64,000 nucleotides of DNA from Desulfobacter postgatei 2ac9 (lineage in GTDB: Bacteria; Desulfobacterota; Desulfobacteria; Desulfobacterales; Desulfobacteraceae). Position 1 is the first letter of the stretch, and each line of letters begins with the position of its first letter. Location: assembly GCF_000233695.2 (NCBI RefSeq), contig NZ_CM001488.1, forward strand, positions 3,188,796 to 3,252,795, given 5' to 3'. Below are positions 1 through 8,764 of this stretch, in pieces. The position numbers were made by a program, and so were the translations under genes. The notes under the pieces are model-generated. The model ran no database searches, was not told the origin of the DNA, and saw nothing but the letters and a program-made list of their open reading frames with translations.

Positions 1-410
1 AAATTTTCCAAGCAGTTGTAAGATAAGTGTAGATGATTCCATTGATCTCCTTTATTTTTACATAATCGCGGTGCTGACTGCGTCCGGCACCGCGATTCAC
101 GGCGGCGGAGCCGCCGTGAACGTTCCGGCTCACCGGACCCGCGCTGTTTGTGGATTCTGTTTATTCCTTTTATATTTTGCAATTCAGTTTTCATTTTTCC
201 AAAGTAGAATGGGCTCCAAGTTTTAAAATTAGAATGATTTAAGCGATTACACCCGGTCATTACAAAAACAGAATCAAGATAAAATAGAGATTAACCCCGA
301 TTGATTTCGTATCACTAACCAGGATAAATGTCTATCATGGAAACCCTTATTTTTTGATGTTTTTTATGTTGTTTGAGAATCAATTTATGGAGATTCACCT
401 TCCCGATGCG
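1..410. other. Gene-free left edge with two adjacent hairpins
   Basis: No convincing gene is seen here. Two back-to-back hairpins stand out: arms 67-74 and 87-94 (CGCGGTGC / GCACCGCG), and a perfect 11-bp stem 96-106 / 110-120 (TTCACGGCGGC, loop GGA). Neither is followed by a T-run on either strand, so they are not classic terminators. They could be the 3' end of a gene lying left of the window or a structured RNA. The rest is AT-rich. Confidence 0.4.
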
Positions 411-1616
411 TTATTCATGCCGCAAAGCGTCAATGGGATCCATGCGGGCTGCCTTCAGGGCCGGAAAATACCCGAAAACAACCCCCACAGCCGCAGAGAA
501 GAAAAACGCAATAATGATGATGGAGAGGTCCGGGACAAAGGGAATCGCCAGCATTTTTGCGGCACCAAAGGAGGCTGCCAGGGCCAGGATGATACCGAAA
601 ATACCGCCAAAGGAGGAGAGTACCACGGATTCCACTAAAAACTGGAGCAGCACTTCGTGCTCATAGGCGCCGATGGCCAGGCGGATGCCGATTTCCCGGG
701 TGCGCTCGGTCACGGATACCAGCATGATGTTCATGATACCGATGCCTCCGACCAGAAGGCTGACCGCAGCCACGGCACCAAGCAGGGCGGTCATGGTTTT
801 GGTGGTGGAGGTGAGCATGGTGGCAAGCTCCTTGGTGTCCATGATCCTGAAATTGTCCTCTTCATTATCCGATAGATGCCGGCGTTTTCTCAAAAGCGAC
901 TGGATGGCGGCTGACGCCGTAGTGGTGGAGGCGTCGCTTTTTACTGCCACCTGGATAAAGGGGATGTCCTTGTTGCCTGAAAAACGGCGCTGGACCGCTT
1001 TCATGGGCATGATCACACAATCATCCTGGTCCCGGCCCATGGAGGAGTTGCCCTTGGCCTCTAAAAGGCCTATGATCTGACAGGATACCTTGCCCAGTCG
1101 AAGTTTCTGCCCCACAAGGTCCCCGTCCCCAAACAGGTTTTCCCTGATGGTGTCCCCCACCACACACACGGTTCGTCCGGAGTTGATCTCATTTTCGGAA
1201 AAAGTTCGTCCGGCTTTCATGGTCCAGTTGCGTACCGTAAAAAAATCGTTGGTAGTGCCGGTAATGGTGGTGCTCCAGTTCTGGTTGCCCACCACGGCCA
1301 CGGCAGATGCGGATACGGACGGGGCCACACCGGCCAGATCAGTGATATGCTGTTCAATGGCCTGGACATCTTTAATGGAAAAACTGGGCGCGGTCGAGGC
1401 CGCGCCGGGGCCATGGCGCTGGCCCGGGCTAATGAGAAGTACATTGGTGCCCATGGCGGCGATCTGCTGGGTCACCTGGGCCGTGGTGCCGTTGCCGATG
1501 GTCACAAGGGTGATCACGGCCGCCACGCCGATAATGATGCCTAAAATGGTGAGCACCGAGCGCATGACATTGCGCCGGATGCCCCGCAAAGCCAGGATAA
1601 AAGTGTTCCAGATCAT
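411..1616 (-). CDS. MacB-like ABC transporter permease
   Basis: Inner-membrane permease of the MacB/FtsX type, 401 residues, which in this family couples cytoplasmic ATP hydrolysis to periplasmic movements of an adaptor protein. The N-terminal membrane helix is about residues 20-43, followed by a large periplasmic MacB_PCD domain. Three C-terminal helices lie near 280-305, 335-355 and 365-388, and the characteristic RTREIGIRLAIGA segment precedes the last two. Unlike E. coli MacB, the ATPase is a separate gene, which overlaps this one by 4 nt upstream. The order adaptor, ATPase, permease behind an outer-membrane factor gene makes a complete tripartite exporter. The substrate (macrolide, peptide, lipoprotein or siderophore) cannot be read from sequence. 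Confidence 0.9.
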   Translation of the reverse strand: MIWNTFILALRGIRRNVMRSVLTILGIIIGVAAVITLVTIGNGTTAQVTQQIAAMGTNVLLISPGQRHGPGAASTAPSFSIKDVQAIEQHITDLAGVAPSVSASAVAVVGNQNWSTTITGTTNDFFTVRNWTMKAGRTFSENEINSGRTVCVVGDTIRENLFGDGDLVGQKLRLGKVSCQIIGLLEAKGNSSMGRDQDDCVIMPMKAVQRRFSGNKDIPFIQVAVKSDASTTTASAAIQSLLRKRRHLSDNEEDNFRIMDTKELATMLTSTTKTMTALLGAVAAVSLLVGGIGIMNIMLVSVTERTREIGIRLAIGAYEHEVLLQFLVESVVLSSFGGIFGIILALAASFGAAKMLAIPFVPDLSIIIIAFFFSAAVGVVFGYFPALKAARMDPIDALRHE

Positions 1617-2344
1617 CGGTCCTGACCTCCTTTTACTGCCGGGGCATGCCCGTTTTCAATGTCTGCCACCTGGCCGTCCACAAAGTAAACAATTCGGTCC
1701 GAGTATGCGGCCATATCTGATTCATGGGTGATCATGACCACGGTGATTTTCTGTTCCCGGTTCAATTGTTTTAAAAGTTCCATGATCTCGTGGCTTCTGG
1801 CCATGTCCAGGTTGCCCGTGGGTTCGTCGGCAAACAATACCGACGGGGTGGTGGCGATGGCCCGGGCAATGGCCACCCGCTGCTGCTGTCCCCCGGAAAG
1901 CTCGCCGGGGGTGTGGGCTTCGCGTCCTGCAAGCCCCACCTGTTCGAGAGCCTTGCGCGCCAGCGCTTTGCGTTCTTTAGGCGGTATGCCCCTGTACACC
2001 AGGGGCAGTTCCACATTTTCCATGGCCGTGGTCCGGTTCAACAGGTTGAATCCCTGGAATACAAAGCCCAGGTAAAATCTGCGCAGGGTGGCCAGTTGTT
2101 TGCGGCTCATATGGCTGACTTCCACCCCGCCAAAGGTGTACTGGCCCGATGTGGGGGTATCCAGGCATCCAAGGATGTTCATGCAGGTGGATTTGCCCGA
2201 GCCTGACGGCCCCATCACCGAAATAAATTCCCCGGAGTCAATGGTCAGGTCAATGCCGCGCAGCGCAAAGATCCTGGCTTCGTTGCTGCCGTAGGCCTTG
2301 GTGACCCGGGTCAGGGAGATCAAAGGGTGTCCTTTTTCAGCCAT
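1613..2344 (-). CDS. MacB/LolD-type ABC transporter ATP-binding protein
   Basis: Cytoplasmic ATPase of the exporter. Walker A (GPSGSGKST), the LSGGQQQR signature, Walker B (VLFADEPT) and the switch His in MITHE are all present. These and the length fit the MacB/LolD subfamily. The start chosen is the ATG at 2344 (MAEKGHPL), which leaves a 4-nt gap after the adaptor gene and has AAAGGG upstream. An ATG at 2377 would add 11 residues and overlap the adaptor, with a GAGGTG only 2 nt away. The 3' end overlaps the permease by 4 nt, so translation is probably coupled. Confidence 0.92.
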   Translation of the reverse strand: MAEKGHPLISLTRVTKAYGSNEARIFALRGIDLTIDSGEFISVMGPSGSGKSTCMNILGCLDTPTSGQYTFGGVEVSHMSRKQLATLRRFYLGFVFQGFNLLNRTTAMENVELPLVYRGIPPKERKALARKALEQVGLAGREAHTPGELSGGQQQRVAIARAIATTPSVLFADEPTGNLDMARSHEIMELLKQLNREQKITVVMITHESDMAAYSDRIVYFVDGQVADIENGHAPAVKGGQDR

Positions 2345-2348
2345 GGCG

Positions 2349-3653
2349 TCATTTGCCCTTTGTGGTTGCGGAAACAATCACCTCAGAGCCCCGGGTGATC
2401 TCGCCTTCCAGAATCTGGGTGTTGATGCCATCACTTAAGCCTGTTTTTACAGGTACAGGCCTTGGCCGCTTGTTTTTGTCCAGAATCCATATGGTATCCT
2501 GGTTATTGCCGCCTGTGATGGTGACATGTTTGGCCGACCGGTCGCCGCGCCTGGGCGGGCCGGGCATGAACATCCTTAACAGCGATGGGCTGCTTTTGTT
2601 CTCTTCGGGCTTGGGCATTGAGAATCTCAGGGCGCCACTGGGTACGGACAATACCTGGTCGGCCTGCTTAACAATAATGTCTGCCGTGGCCGTCATGCCC
2701 GGGCGCAAAGCTAAATCGGCGTTGTCACAGGTCATGATGGTTTCATAGGTCACCACTCCGTCCGTGGTGGTGGCATTGAACCGAACTTGCAGTATTTTTG
2801 CTTCAAATTTGCGTTTGGGATAGGCATCCACGGTAAAGCGGGCGTCAAGTCCCTCCTTGACCACACCGATGTCTGCTTCATCCACATCCACGTTCAGCTT
2901 CATTTGGGTTAAATCTTCTGCCAGGGTAAACAGCACCGGGGCCTCAAATGAGGCGGCCACGGTGGCGCCCTTTTCAATCTCCCGGGTCAGGACCACGCCG
3001 TTTACGGGGGAGATGATATCCGCCTTGGACAATTCGGTTAAGGTGCTGTCCAAAGATGCCTGGACCTCTGCGACACTTGCCTCGGCCATGGCGCGGTCGG
3101 CCAGGGCCCGGGTGTAGTTGGCCCGGGCTTGATCCATATCGGTCTGGGCCGGCATCTTGCCGCCGCTCAATTCCCGGACTTTTTTCAGGTTTTTTAATTT
3201 CCGGTCGGTCTCTTCCACCGTGGCCTGGGCCTGGCGCACCGATGCCCGGGCCGATGCCAGAGATGCCCTGCTTTTGCGCACCTGGGCCTGCAGATCCGTG
3301 ATATCGAGCCGGGCCAGGAGCTGGCCTACGGTGACCCGGTCATTGTAATCCACAAAAACCTCCTGGATGGTGCCGGATAATTCACTGCCCACCTCCACCT
3401 CATTGGTGGGTTCCAGGGTGCCAGTGGCGGAAACCGTTACGTGAATATCGGTGATTGCGGCCGGAGATGTCTTAAACGTGATGCCTGGATCCACCCCCAT
3501 ACCGTCGTCCGGTCGGCCTTTGGGCCCCAGAAGAAAATATGCCCCTGCTGCAGCGACAATCAGAATAAAAAGAATTATAAAGATACGCTTTTTGCCTTTT
3601 TTTCGGGGACCGGTGTTTTTTAATGTGGCATTGATATCATCGGTTAAATCCAT
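2349..3653 (-). CDS. MacA/HlyD-family periplasmic adaptor protein
   Basis: Membrane-fusion (adaptor) protein, 434 residues, bridging the inner-membrane ABC permease and the outer-membrane channel. A single N-terminal membrane anchor lies at about 22-43 (IFIILFILIVAAAGAYFLL). A lipoyl-like half-motif (VGSELSGTIQEV) follows, then a long Ala/Gln/Arg-rich coiled-coil hairpin at about 115-215, the second lipoyl half (ADIISPVNGVVL) and beta-barrel domains. It sits 16 nt downstream of the outer-membrane factor gene and 4 nt before the ATPase start. Family assignment is firm; the cargo is unknown. Confidence 0.92.
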   Translation of the reverse strand: MDLTDDINATLKNTGPRKKGKKRIFIILFILIVAAAGAYFLLGPKGRPDDGMGVDPGITFKTSPAAITDIHVTVSATGTLEPTNEVEVGSELSGTIQEVFVDYNDRVTVGQLLARLDITDLQAQVRKSRASLASARASVRQAQATVEETDRKLKNLKKVRELSGGKMPAQTDMDQARANYTRALADRAMAEASVAEVQASLDSTLTELSKADIISPVNGVVLTREIEKGATVAASFEAPVLFTLAEDLTQMKLNVDVDEADIGVVKEGLDARFTVDAYPKRKFEAKILQVRFNATTTDGVVTYETIMTCDNADLALRPGMTATADIIVKQADQVLSVPSGALRFSMPKPEENKSSPSLLRMFMPGPPRRGDRSAKHVTITGGNNQDTIWILDKNKRPRPVPVKTGLSDGINTQILEGEITRGSEVIVSATTKGK

Positions 3654-3669
3654 GTGAACTCCAGAGATG

Positions 3670-5175
3670 TTAGGGGGTTGACTCTATTTGAGACTTGTTT
3701 TGTCCGCCTTTTGAGGCGTCGGATGCGATCGGGGTCCAACCCCCGCCAAGGACCTTGTAAAGGGTGATCAGGTTGGAGACACACCTCCCTTGGCTTGTGG
3801 CAAGATCACTTTCATAAGATAATACGGTCTGCTGGGATGTCAGCACGGTGGTGAAATCAATCAGGCCGGATTCGTATTTCTTTTTGGCCAGGTTTTCGGC
3901 AATCAGGGCCTGTTGGGCGGCAACCGTCAGGTGTTCCAGCCGGATCTGTTCCTTGGCATAGGCCACCAGGGAATTTTCCACCTCTTCCAGGGCGGACAGG
4001 ATAGCTGTTTCGTACTGGATTAGGGCCTGTTTCTGCAAAGAGTTCTGGACCTCGATATTTTTACGGATGCTGCCTGCGTCAAACAGGGTCTGGGACAGGC
4101 TTGCGGCCAGGGATCGCGCCCAGTGGGATGGATCTAAGGTATTGTCAATGAGTGCGGCAGGACTTAGGGCATCCACACCAATGGAGCCGGACAGGGTCAG
4201 TTTGGGGTAAAGGTCTGCCGTGGCCACCCCGACCTGGGCGGTCTGCGCAACGAGTTCGTATTCGGCCTCTCTGATATCGGGTCGTCTTCGCAGGGTATCT
4301 GCGGGAAGACCCACGGCAATGGTCGCCGGTAAAGCGGGCAGGGGGCGGGGCGATGCCAGTTTTTTCTTCAGGGTGCCGGGGGCAAGACCCGAGAGTACGG
4401 CCACCCGGTTCATGGCGTCGGACAGGGTGGATTCAAGGGCCGGAATCTGGGCTTTTGCGTTTTCCAGGCTGTACCGGGCCTGGTGGATATCCAGTTCATC
4501 GGTCAGGCCTGCCTGGTTCTGCCACTGGGTGAGCTGGAAGGATTCAGCTTGGGAGTCAATGCTCTGCCGGACCACATTCAGGCGTATCTGGGCCGTGCGT
4601 ACATTAATATAACTGTCTGCAAGATCCGCCACAAGACTGACCAAGGCGTCCCGCAGCGCCTCCTGTTTGGCTGAAAGCGTTGCGTCAGCAGCTTCAATGG
4701 CGCGCTGGATCCGCCCGAACAGGTCAATTTCCCAGCTTGCATCCAGGCCGGCGCTGTAAGATTTTGTAGTGGTGCCGGTGCCGTCCTCATTGCTGGTGCC
4801 GGTCCAGGAGGCCCCGCCCGATGCATTGACGGTGGGCAGCCTGTCTGCCTCTTCAATTCCCTTGAGCAGCCGGTACTGGCGAATGCGCTCCAGGGCGAGT
4901 TTTACATCCAGGTTGTTTTGAACCGCACGGGAAATCAGCTCCGTAAGCACCGGGTCGTCGAGTACCGTCCACCATTGCGCCAGCTGTTCAGGGGCCACCG
5001 GTGCTTGGGCCAACCCCTTTTGCATAGGGGCATGCCAGGATCCTTCAGGGAAAAGATCCGGCGGTTTGTAGTCCGGTCCCACGGCTTTGCAGCCTGTGAA
5101 AAGGGTAATAAAAATAAAAATCAGACAGATGTCTGACCAGGGGGTGTCTGACAGAAAAAAAAAGCGTTTTGGCAT
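3670..5175 (-). CDS. NodT-family outer-membrane efflux lipoprotein (TolC-like)
   Basis: Outer-membrane factor of RND/ABC exporters, 501 residues, forming the trimeric exit duct. The N-terminus is a signal peptide ending in a lipobox (LFTGC) with the acylated cysteine at residue 29, followed by the typical VGPDYKPPD of NodT-type lipoproteins. Two repeated OEP halves follow, with the ARGYSLENAKAQI-like and RRPDIREAEYEL segments of the family. It is the first gene of the efflux operon. The start has AAAGGA 8 nt upstream, and the promoter lies about 70-100 nt upstream. Confidence 0.93.
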   Translation of the reverse strand: MPKRFFFLSDTPWSDICLIFIFITLFTGCKAVGPDYKPPDLFPEGSWHAPMQKGLAQAPVAPEQLAQWWTVLDDPVLTELISRAVQNNLDVKLALERIRQYRLLKGIEEADRLPTVNASGGASWTGTSNEDGTGTTTKSYSAGLDASWEIDLFGRIQRAIEAADATLSAKQEALRDALVSLVADLADSYINVRTAQIRLNVVRQSIDSQAESFQLTQWQNQAGLTDELDIHQARYSLENAKAQIPALESTLSDAMNRVAVLSGLAPGTLKKKLASPRPLPALPATIAVGLPADTLRRRPDIREAEYELVAQTAQVGVATADLYPKLTLSGSIGVDALSPAALIDNTLDPSHWARSLAASLSQTLFDAGSIRKNIEVQNSLQKQALIQYETAILSALEEVENSLVAYAKEQIRLEHLTVAAQQALIAENLAKKKYESGLIDFTTVLTSQQTVLSYESDLATSQGRCVSNLITLYKVLGGGWTPIASDASKGGQNKSQIESTP

Positions 5176-5244
5176 GAACCAAATCCTTTGGCGTTGAAAG
5201 CCTTAAAAATAAAGACAGAGACCGCTTCCGATTGACGCATGGTA

Positions 5245-5273
5245 AGAATAATGGAGCCGGATTATACCGTCAA
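5245..5273 (-). promoter_or_regulatory. Efflux operon promoter (sigma70-type)
   Basis: TTGACG (5268-5273) and TATTCT (5245-5250) are separated by exactly 17 bp, reading on the minus strand into the outer-membrane lipoprotein gene. CGTCAA recurs just downstream of the -10 (5233-5238), making an inverted pair with the -35 hexamer. This could be an operator half-site pair; that part is inference. Confidence 0.65.
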
Positions 5274-5424
5274 TGTTTTTTGGCAAAGGCGTATACTTTT
5301 AAATATTTTTTGACAAACTTTGTGCAGTATGAAAAAAGAACATTTTTTGAATATAGTTAGTTCATCATTACTTTATGGTGATTGCTACGAATCACTCAGG
5401 TTATTAATCCTAAAAGGAGAAAAA

Positions 5425-5868
5425 ATGAAAAAAAATTATTGTAGCTGCTTTGGCGTTCGCCCTGGTGACAGGTTCTGCGTATGCAGCAGATTTGTATGAA
5501 GCCGCCGCAATTGCTGCCGAAGTAAAAGTAACATGGGTGTTGATAGTGCCGCTGGATACCAAGGACTGGCCATTTATGACGGTAATAAGGTTTACGAGTG
5601 TGAATCCATTGGCGGTACCATTGGTGTGACTTTCGTAGTTAATGACATGCTCACCCTTGAAGCCGGTTATGGTTATATCTATGATGAAATTGATGATAAT
5701 GCTTGGACCGGAAGCGAAAGTAATATTGCTCAGTCCTATTATTTGCAGACTCCCATTACCCTGGCTCCGGGTGTTACGGTTACCCCTGAAGTCGGTATGA
5801 TTGATGAGAGAGAAACCGGTGAGGATGAAACTTTCTACTTCGGTGCAGCTTGGGCAATCGCATTCTAA
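5425..5868 (+). pseudogene. Outer-membrane beta-barrel (porin) remnant with internal deletion
   Basis: Broken gene. After a good RBS (AAAAGGAG) and ATG at 5425, a run of eight A puts the signal peptide out of frame. Read one base over, it gives MKK-IIVAALAFALVTGSAYAA, a textbook Sec signal peptide, followed by DLYEAAAIAAEVKVT. The sequence then jumps, in another frame, into a C-terminal barrel segment (from about 5533) rich in alternating residues and ending in the classical terminal Phe (WAIAF). The porin middle is missing. Only the two ends survive, so a deletion plus a one-base insertion are the simplest explanation. No long ORF covers both parts. Confidence 0.7.
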
Positions 5869-6063
5869 ATTAAAAAATTTAACTTTATTCAAAATCCCCA
5901 TTGTCTGTTTTTATATCAGTATGTTATTAGAGTCGTGGAAGTTTATATATTTGCTGGTTACCCCTATGGAATGATTGCTTGCTGACGGGCGTTTCCCGTT
6001 AAAAATAATTAATTGACGAATAATACCCTTAAATCATTAAACAAAACCAAATAAGGAGAGATT

Positions 6064-7977
6064 ATGGGACTCAAAGAAGAACTGGAAGAGAAAGCGGAAA
6101 GCTGTGATTCACCGGAAGAATATATTGGTGTGGCCAAAGAGATTATAGCAGGCCTGGATGACAAGGACTGGGCGGTTGAACTGATGGAAGCGGGTGCTGA
6201 ATGGGCCCAGACCTATGATGAGGCCGTGGTTTACGCCGAGGCGGCCAAAGAGATTATCGGTGACGATGATGTGGTGGGCAATTTTCTTTCCAACGCCAAA
6301 ATGCTGTGCATGAGTGCGGCAGATTTCATCGGCCTTGGCTCTGCTGCAGGTAAACTTGGCCTGGAGGATATGGCCAAGGAGATGAATGAGGCTGCCATGG
6401 GCAAATGCACCAAGCTCACCGACTTCCTCAATCTGAGCAACCAGCTGATAAAAACCGATCCGGACATGGCCAAACAGGTTATGGACAAGGCTTTTGCAAA
6501 ATGTACCAAACCGGAAGATTTTGTATCCTTTGCCAAATCCATCCTGGACAGCACCAAGGATAAGGATCAGGCCAAGGAGATTTACGAAAAAGGCATCGCT
6601 GCCGCCACTACGGCTGACGGATTCAGCGCCCTTGCCGCAGGCGCAATAAAAGATCTCGGTGATAAGGATTTTGCCCGGGCCATTTATGAAAAAGCGGTTG
6701 GGTCTCTGGAAAAAGGGGATGAACTGCTCAAGTTTGCGGTAATCGTCAAGGAACAGCTCGATGACAAGGAATTTACTTTGTCTGTATATAAGAAAGCAGA
6801 AGCCCAGTATACAAAGTTTGATGAATACCTCAAACTGGCCAAGGCAAGTTTCGAGAATACCGGTGAGAAAGCCTTTGCTTCAGGTGTTTACCAGAAAGCC
6901 GCCGCCACTAATCCCGACTGTACACAGCTGGTTTCCATGGCACTGGCCATGGCCAAGGATTTGGGTGATACCGCTGCTGCCCTGCCTGTATTGAAACAGG
7001 CCCAGGCTGCCGTGAAAAATAATGCGGATTTCCTTAAAACTGCTGGCGCCATTCTTGAGGTGGCCAAGGATGACAAAGCATGGACAGACGCCATTGCTTT
7101 TCAGAAAGCCAAACGTGAAGAGTTCGGAAAACTGTACGATGATTTTGCCCTCCAGGAAAATGAGATCAAAACTTGTGCACCCATGCGTATCCTGGCCGGT
7201 GAAGTGGTTAAAGAGACCGGTGATACCTTTTATGCAGCCAAACTGTACAAAAAGTCCGAAAAACTTACCATTCATTTCAGCGACTTCATCAAGCTGGCTG
7301 CCGCCATCCATGGTGATCTTAAGGATACGGAATGGATCAAAGAGATCTATACGGCACTTCTGGACAAATGCAAGAGCTTTGGTGATTACAACACCCTGAC
7401 CAATGCCATCCAGGATACTCTTGGGGACAGCGCCTGGGTAAAACAGATCTATGCCGGCTTAGAGACAAAGGCTGCCGGCAACGGCGATCTCATCAAGCTT
7501 GCCGCTGTAGCCATTGAGAAGTTTAAGGACAAAGCGTGGGCACAAAAACTTGTGGGTGCCGTAGCCGGCAAGGCCAAGACCGTTTACGACTATACCTTTG
7601 CAGGCAGTGCTACCCTCAAGTTGCTTGAAAACAGGGACGGGGCTTTGGCGCTGTATAAATCTGCCGAAGGCCTTTGCCGTACCAAGCAGGATTATGCCGG
7701 TCTGGTGGCGTTGGTTAAACAGCAGACTGCCGACAAGAGCATGCTTTCAGAACTGTTGGTCCTGGGTCGCCAGAAATTGACCGAATTCAGTGACCAGCTC
7801 TTTTTGGCTGAAACCTTTTTGATCGACGCCCAGGATGCAGAGAACGCGGCTGCTGTGTATGAAGATGCCGAGCGCAATGCCTTGACCAATGATACATTGT
7901 CTCAGTTAGGCACCAGCGTTAAAGGTCGTCTGGGTGATGACAAATGGGCATCCCGAATTTTGGCAAAAATCAGATAA
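6064..7977 (+). CDS. Acidic alpha-helical repeat protein of unknown function
   Basis: A 637-residue protein with no signal peptide or membrane segment, so probably cytoplasmic. It is made almost wholly of degenerate repeats of about 34-37 residues with a consensus like D-K-x-W/F-A-x-x-I-Y-x-K-A, then a spacer, then D-x-x-x-L-A-x-x-I-x-x-L/x-G-D. About 16 copies are recognisable by eye. This pattern implies an alpha-solenoid (TPR/Sel1-like), a fold normally used for protein contacts. I do not recognise a named family. It has a strong RBS (AAGGAGAG), stands alone between a porin remnant and a DUF5320 gene, and ends in a very strong terminator, suggesting abundant monocistronic expression. Confidence 0.85.
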   Translation: MGLKEELEEKAESCDSPEEYIGVAKEIIAGLDDKDWAVELMEAGAEWAQTYDEAVVYAEAAKEIIGDDDVVGNFLSNAKMLCMSAADFIGLGSAAGKLGLEDMAKEMNEAAMGKCTKLTDFLNLSNQLIKTDPDMAKQVMDKAFAKCTKPEDFVSFAKSILDSTKDKDQAKEIYEKGIAAATTADGFSALAAGAIKDLGDKDFARAIYEKAVGSLEKGDELLKFAVIVKEQLDDKEFTLSVYKKAEAQYTKFDEYLKLAKASFENTGEKAFASGVYQKAAATNPDCTQLVSMALAMAKDLGDTAAALPVLKQAQAAVKNNADFLKTAGAILEVAKDDKAWTDAIAFQKAKREEFGKLYDDFALQENEIKTCAPMRILAGEVVKETGDTFYAAKLYKKSEKLTIHFSDFIKLAAAIHGDLKDTEWIKEIYTALLDKCKSFGDYNTLTNAIQDTLGDSAWVKQIYAGLETKAAGNGDLIKLAAVAIEKFKDKAWAQKLVGAVAGKAKTVYDYTFAGSATLKLLENRDGALALYKSAEGLCRTKQDYAGLVALVKQQTADKSMLSELLVLGRQKLTEFSDQLFLAETFLIDAQDAENAAAVYEDAERNALTNDTLSQLGTSVKGRLGDDKWASRILAKIR

Positions 7978-8090
7978 AGTTATGATAGAAAAACTTTTTT
8001 ATTGACAAATTATAGAATTATGGTAGGTTATTTTTAACGCCAATTTTGAATTCGAAAAAACTGGCTGAATAACCTTCTTAGTATCCTTAA

Positions 8091-8135
8091 GAAATCAGCC
8101 GTCGGAGTTGCCTCCCGACGGCTGATTTCTTTTTT
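8091..8135 (+). terminator. Rho-independent terminator of the helical repeat gene
   Basis: Perfect 15-bp stem (8091-8105 with 8115-8129), 9-nt loop, then a run of T (8130-8135). It lies 114 nt after the stop codon of the repeat protein gene. Confidence 0.9.
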
Positions 8136-8142
8136 GTAGATG

Positions 8143-8177
8143 CCCCGGGTGAAAAAGGGTTACCTTTTTACCCGGGG
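8143..8177 (-). terminator. Hairpin downstream of the DUF5320 gene
   Basis: CCCCGGGT-G-AAAAAGG pairs with CCTTTTTACCCGGGG with one bulged base. It lies 13 nt beyond the stop of the minus-strand DUF5320 gene. No T-run follows on the minus strand, so it is either a weak terminator or a transcript-end stabiliser. Confidence 0.45.
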
Positions 8178-8189
8178 CTGTATCAATGA

Positions 8190-8498
8190 TTATTCGTTCT
8201 CGGATGTGGTATTGAGCTGGGCCTTAATGGCGTTGAGCTCCTCTTCCAGCATCCTGGCCCTCTCCTGGAGCGCAACTTCATTTGAAGGCCCGGGAACAGG
8301 GACACCAGCAAAACCAAATCCACGCCCCATACCACGACCGCCACCGCCAAATCCACGGCCACATCCCCGACCGCCATATCCGGCTCCATAACCTGCACCA
8401 TATCCGACACCGGCCATGTTGCGGTTTCCGCAAATACCCAGACCCCTTCCAGTCATGGGTCCCAATCCTTGTGGTCCTCTCTGATTAAATCCTGGCAT
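8190..8498 (-). CDS. DUF5320-type Gly/Arg-rich small protein
   Basis: A 102-residue protein beginning MPGFNQRGPQGLGPMTGRG, the hallmark of the DUF5320 family often found near NifX/NafY-like and Mrp/NBP35 genes in anaerobes. The middle is a low-complexity Gly-Tyr-Arg stretch with two Cys (residues about 23 and 45). The C-terminus is a short coiled coil (ALQERARMLEEELNAIKAQL). The start at 8498 is fixed by AAGGAG 7-8 nt upstream; an in-frame ATG at 8573 lacks one. The biochemical function is unknown. Metal or cofactor handling is only inferred from usual neighbours, none of which are here. Confidence 0.8.
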   Translation of the reverse strand: MPGFNQRGPQGLGPMTGRGLGICGNRNMAGVGYGAGYGAGYGGRGCGRGFGGGGRGMGRGFGFAGVPVPGPSNEVALQERARMLEEELNAIKAQLNTTSENE

Positions 8499-8693
8499 GA
8501 TGTTTTCTCCTTTCATTTTTATTTTACCAGGGTTTTTCACCCTGTCTGTTAAGGGAGCCGGCTGCATCTTCAACGGCCTGCTCCCCGGATTTTGTAATAT
8601 CTTCTCCCACTGACTTTGATCAGGTTATTTCAACTAACTTTACGTCTTCCTCCATAATTTGTCTGAGTGCTGGCTTGTTGTTTTTTTTTGTTT

Positions 8694-8764
8694 TGATCAT
8701 TTGACCATAATATAGGTCGTTATGCTGTGCTGTCAATAAAAAATAATGGTCAAATGATCATTTG
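8694..8764 (-). promoter_or_regulatory. Promoter bracketed by twin operator-like inverted repeats
   Basis: On the minus strand TTGACA (8731-8736) and TATTAT (8707-8712) are 18 bp apart, about 200 nt upstream of the DUF5320 start. A perfect 15-bp inverted repeat, TGATCATTTGACCAT (8694-8708) and ATGGTCAAATGATCA (8746-8760), flanks it. One arm overlaps the -10/start region and the other lies upstream of the -35. The upstream arm extends into a perfect 14-bp palindrome CAAATGATCATTTG (8751-8764). This geometry suits a dimeric repressor, possibly of ArsR or MerR type; the regulator is not in the window. Confidence 0.6.

Noticed and set aside
96..120. Strong GC hairpin as a terminator
   Set aside because: No T-run on either strand and no adjacent gene end inside the window.
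5410..5901. 163-residue ORF on the minus strand over the porin remnant
   Set aside because: Complement of beta-barrel codons; the plus strand carries RBS, signal peptide and C-terminal Phe, so the minus ORF is a shadow.
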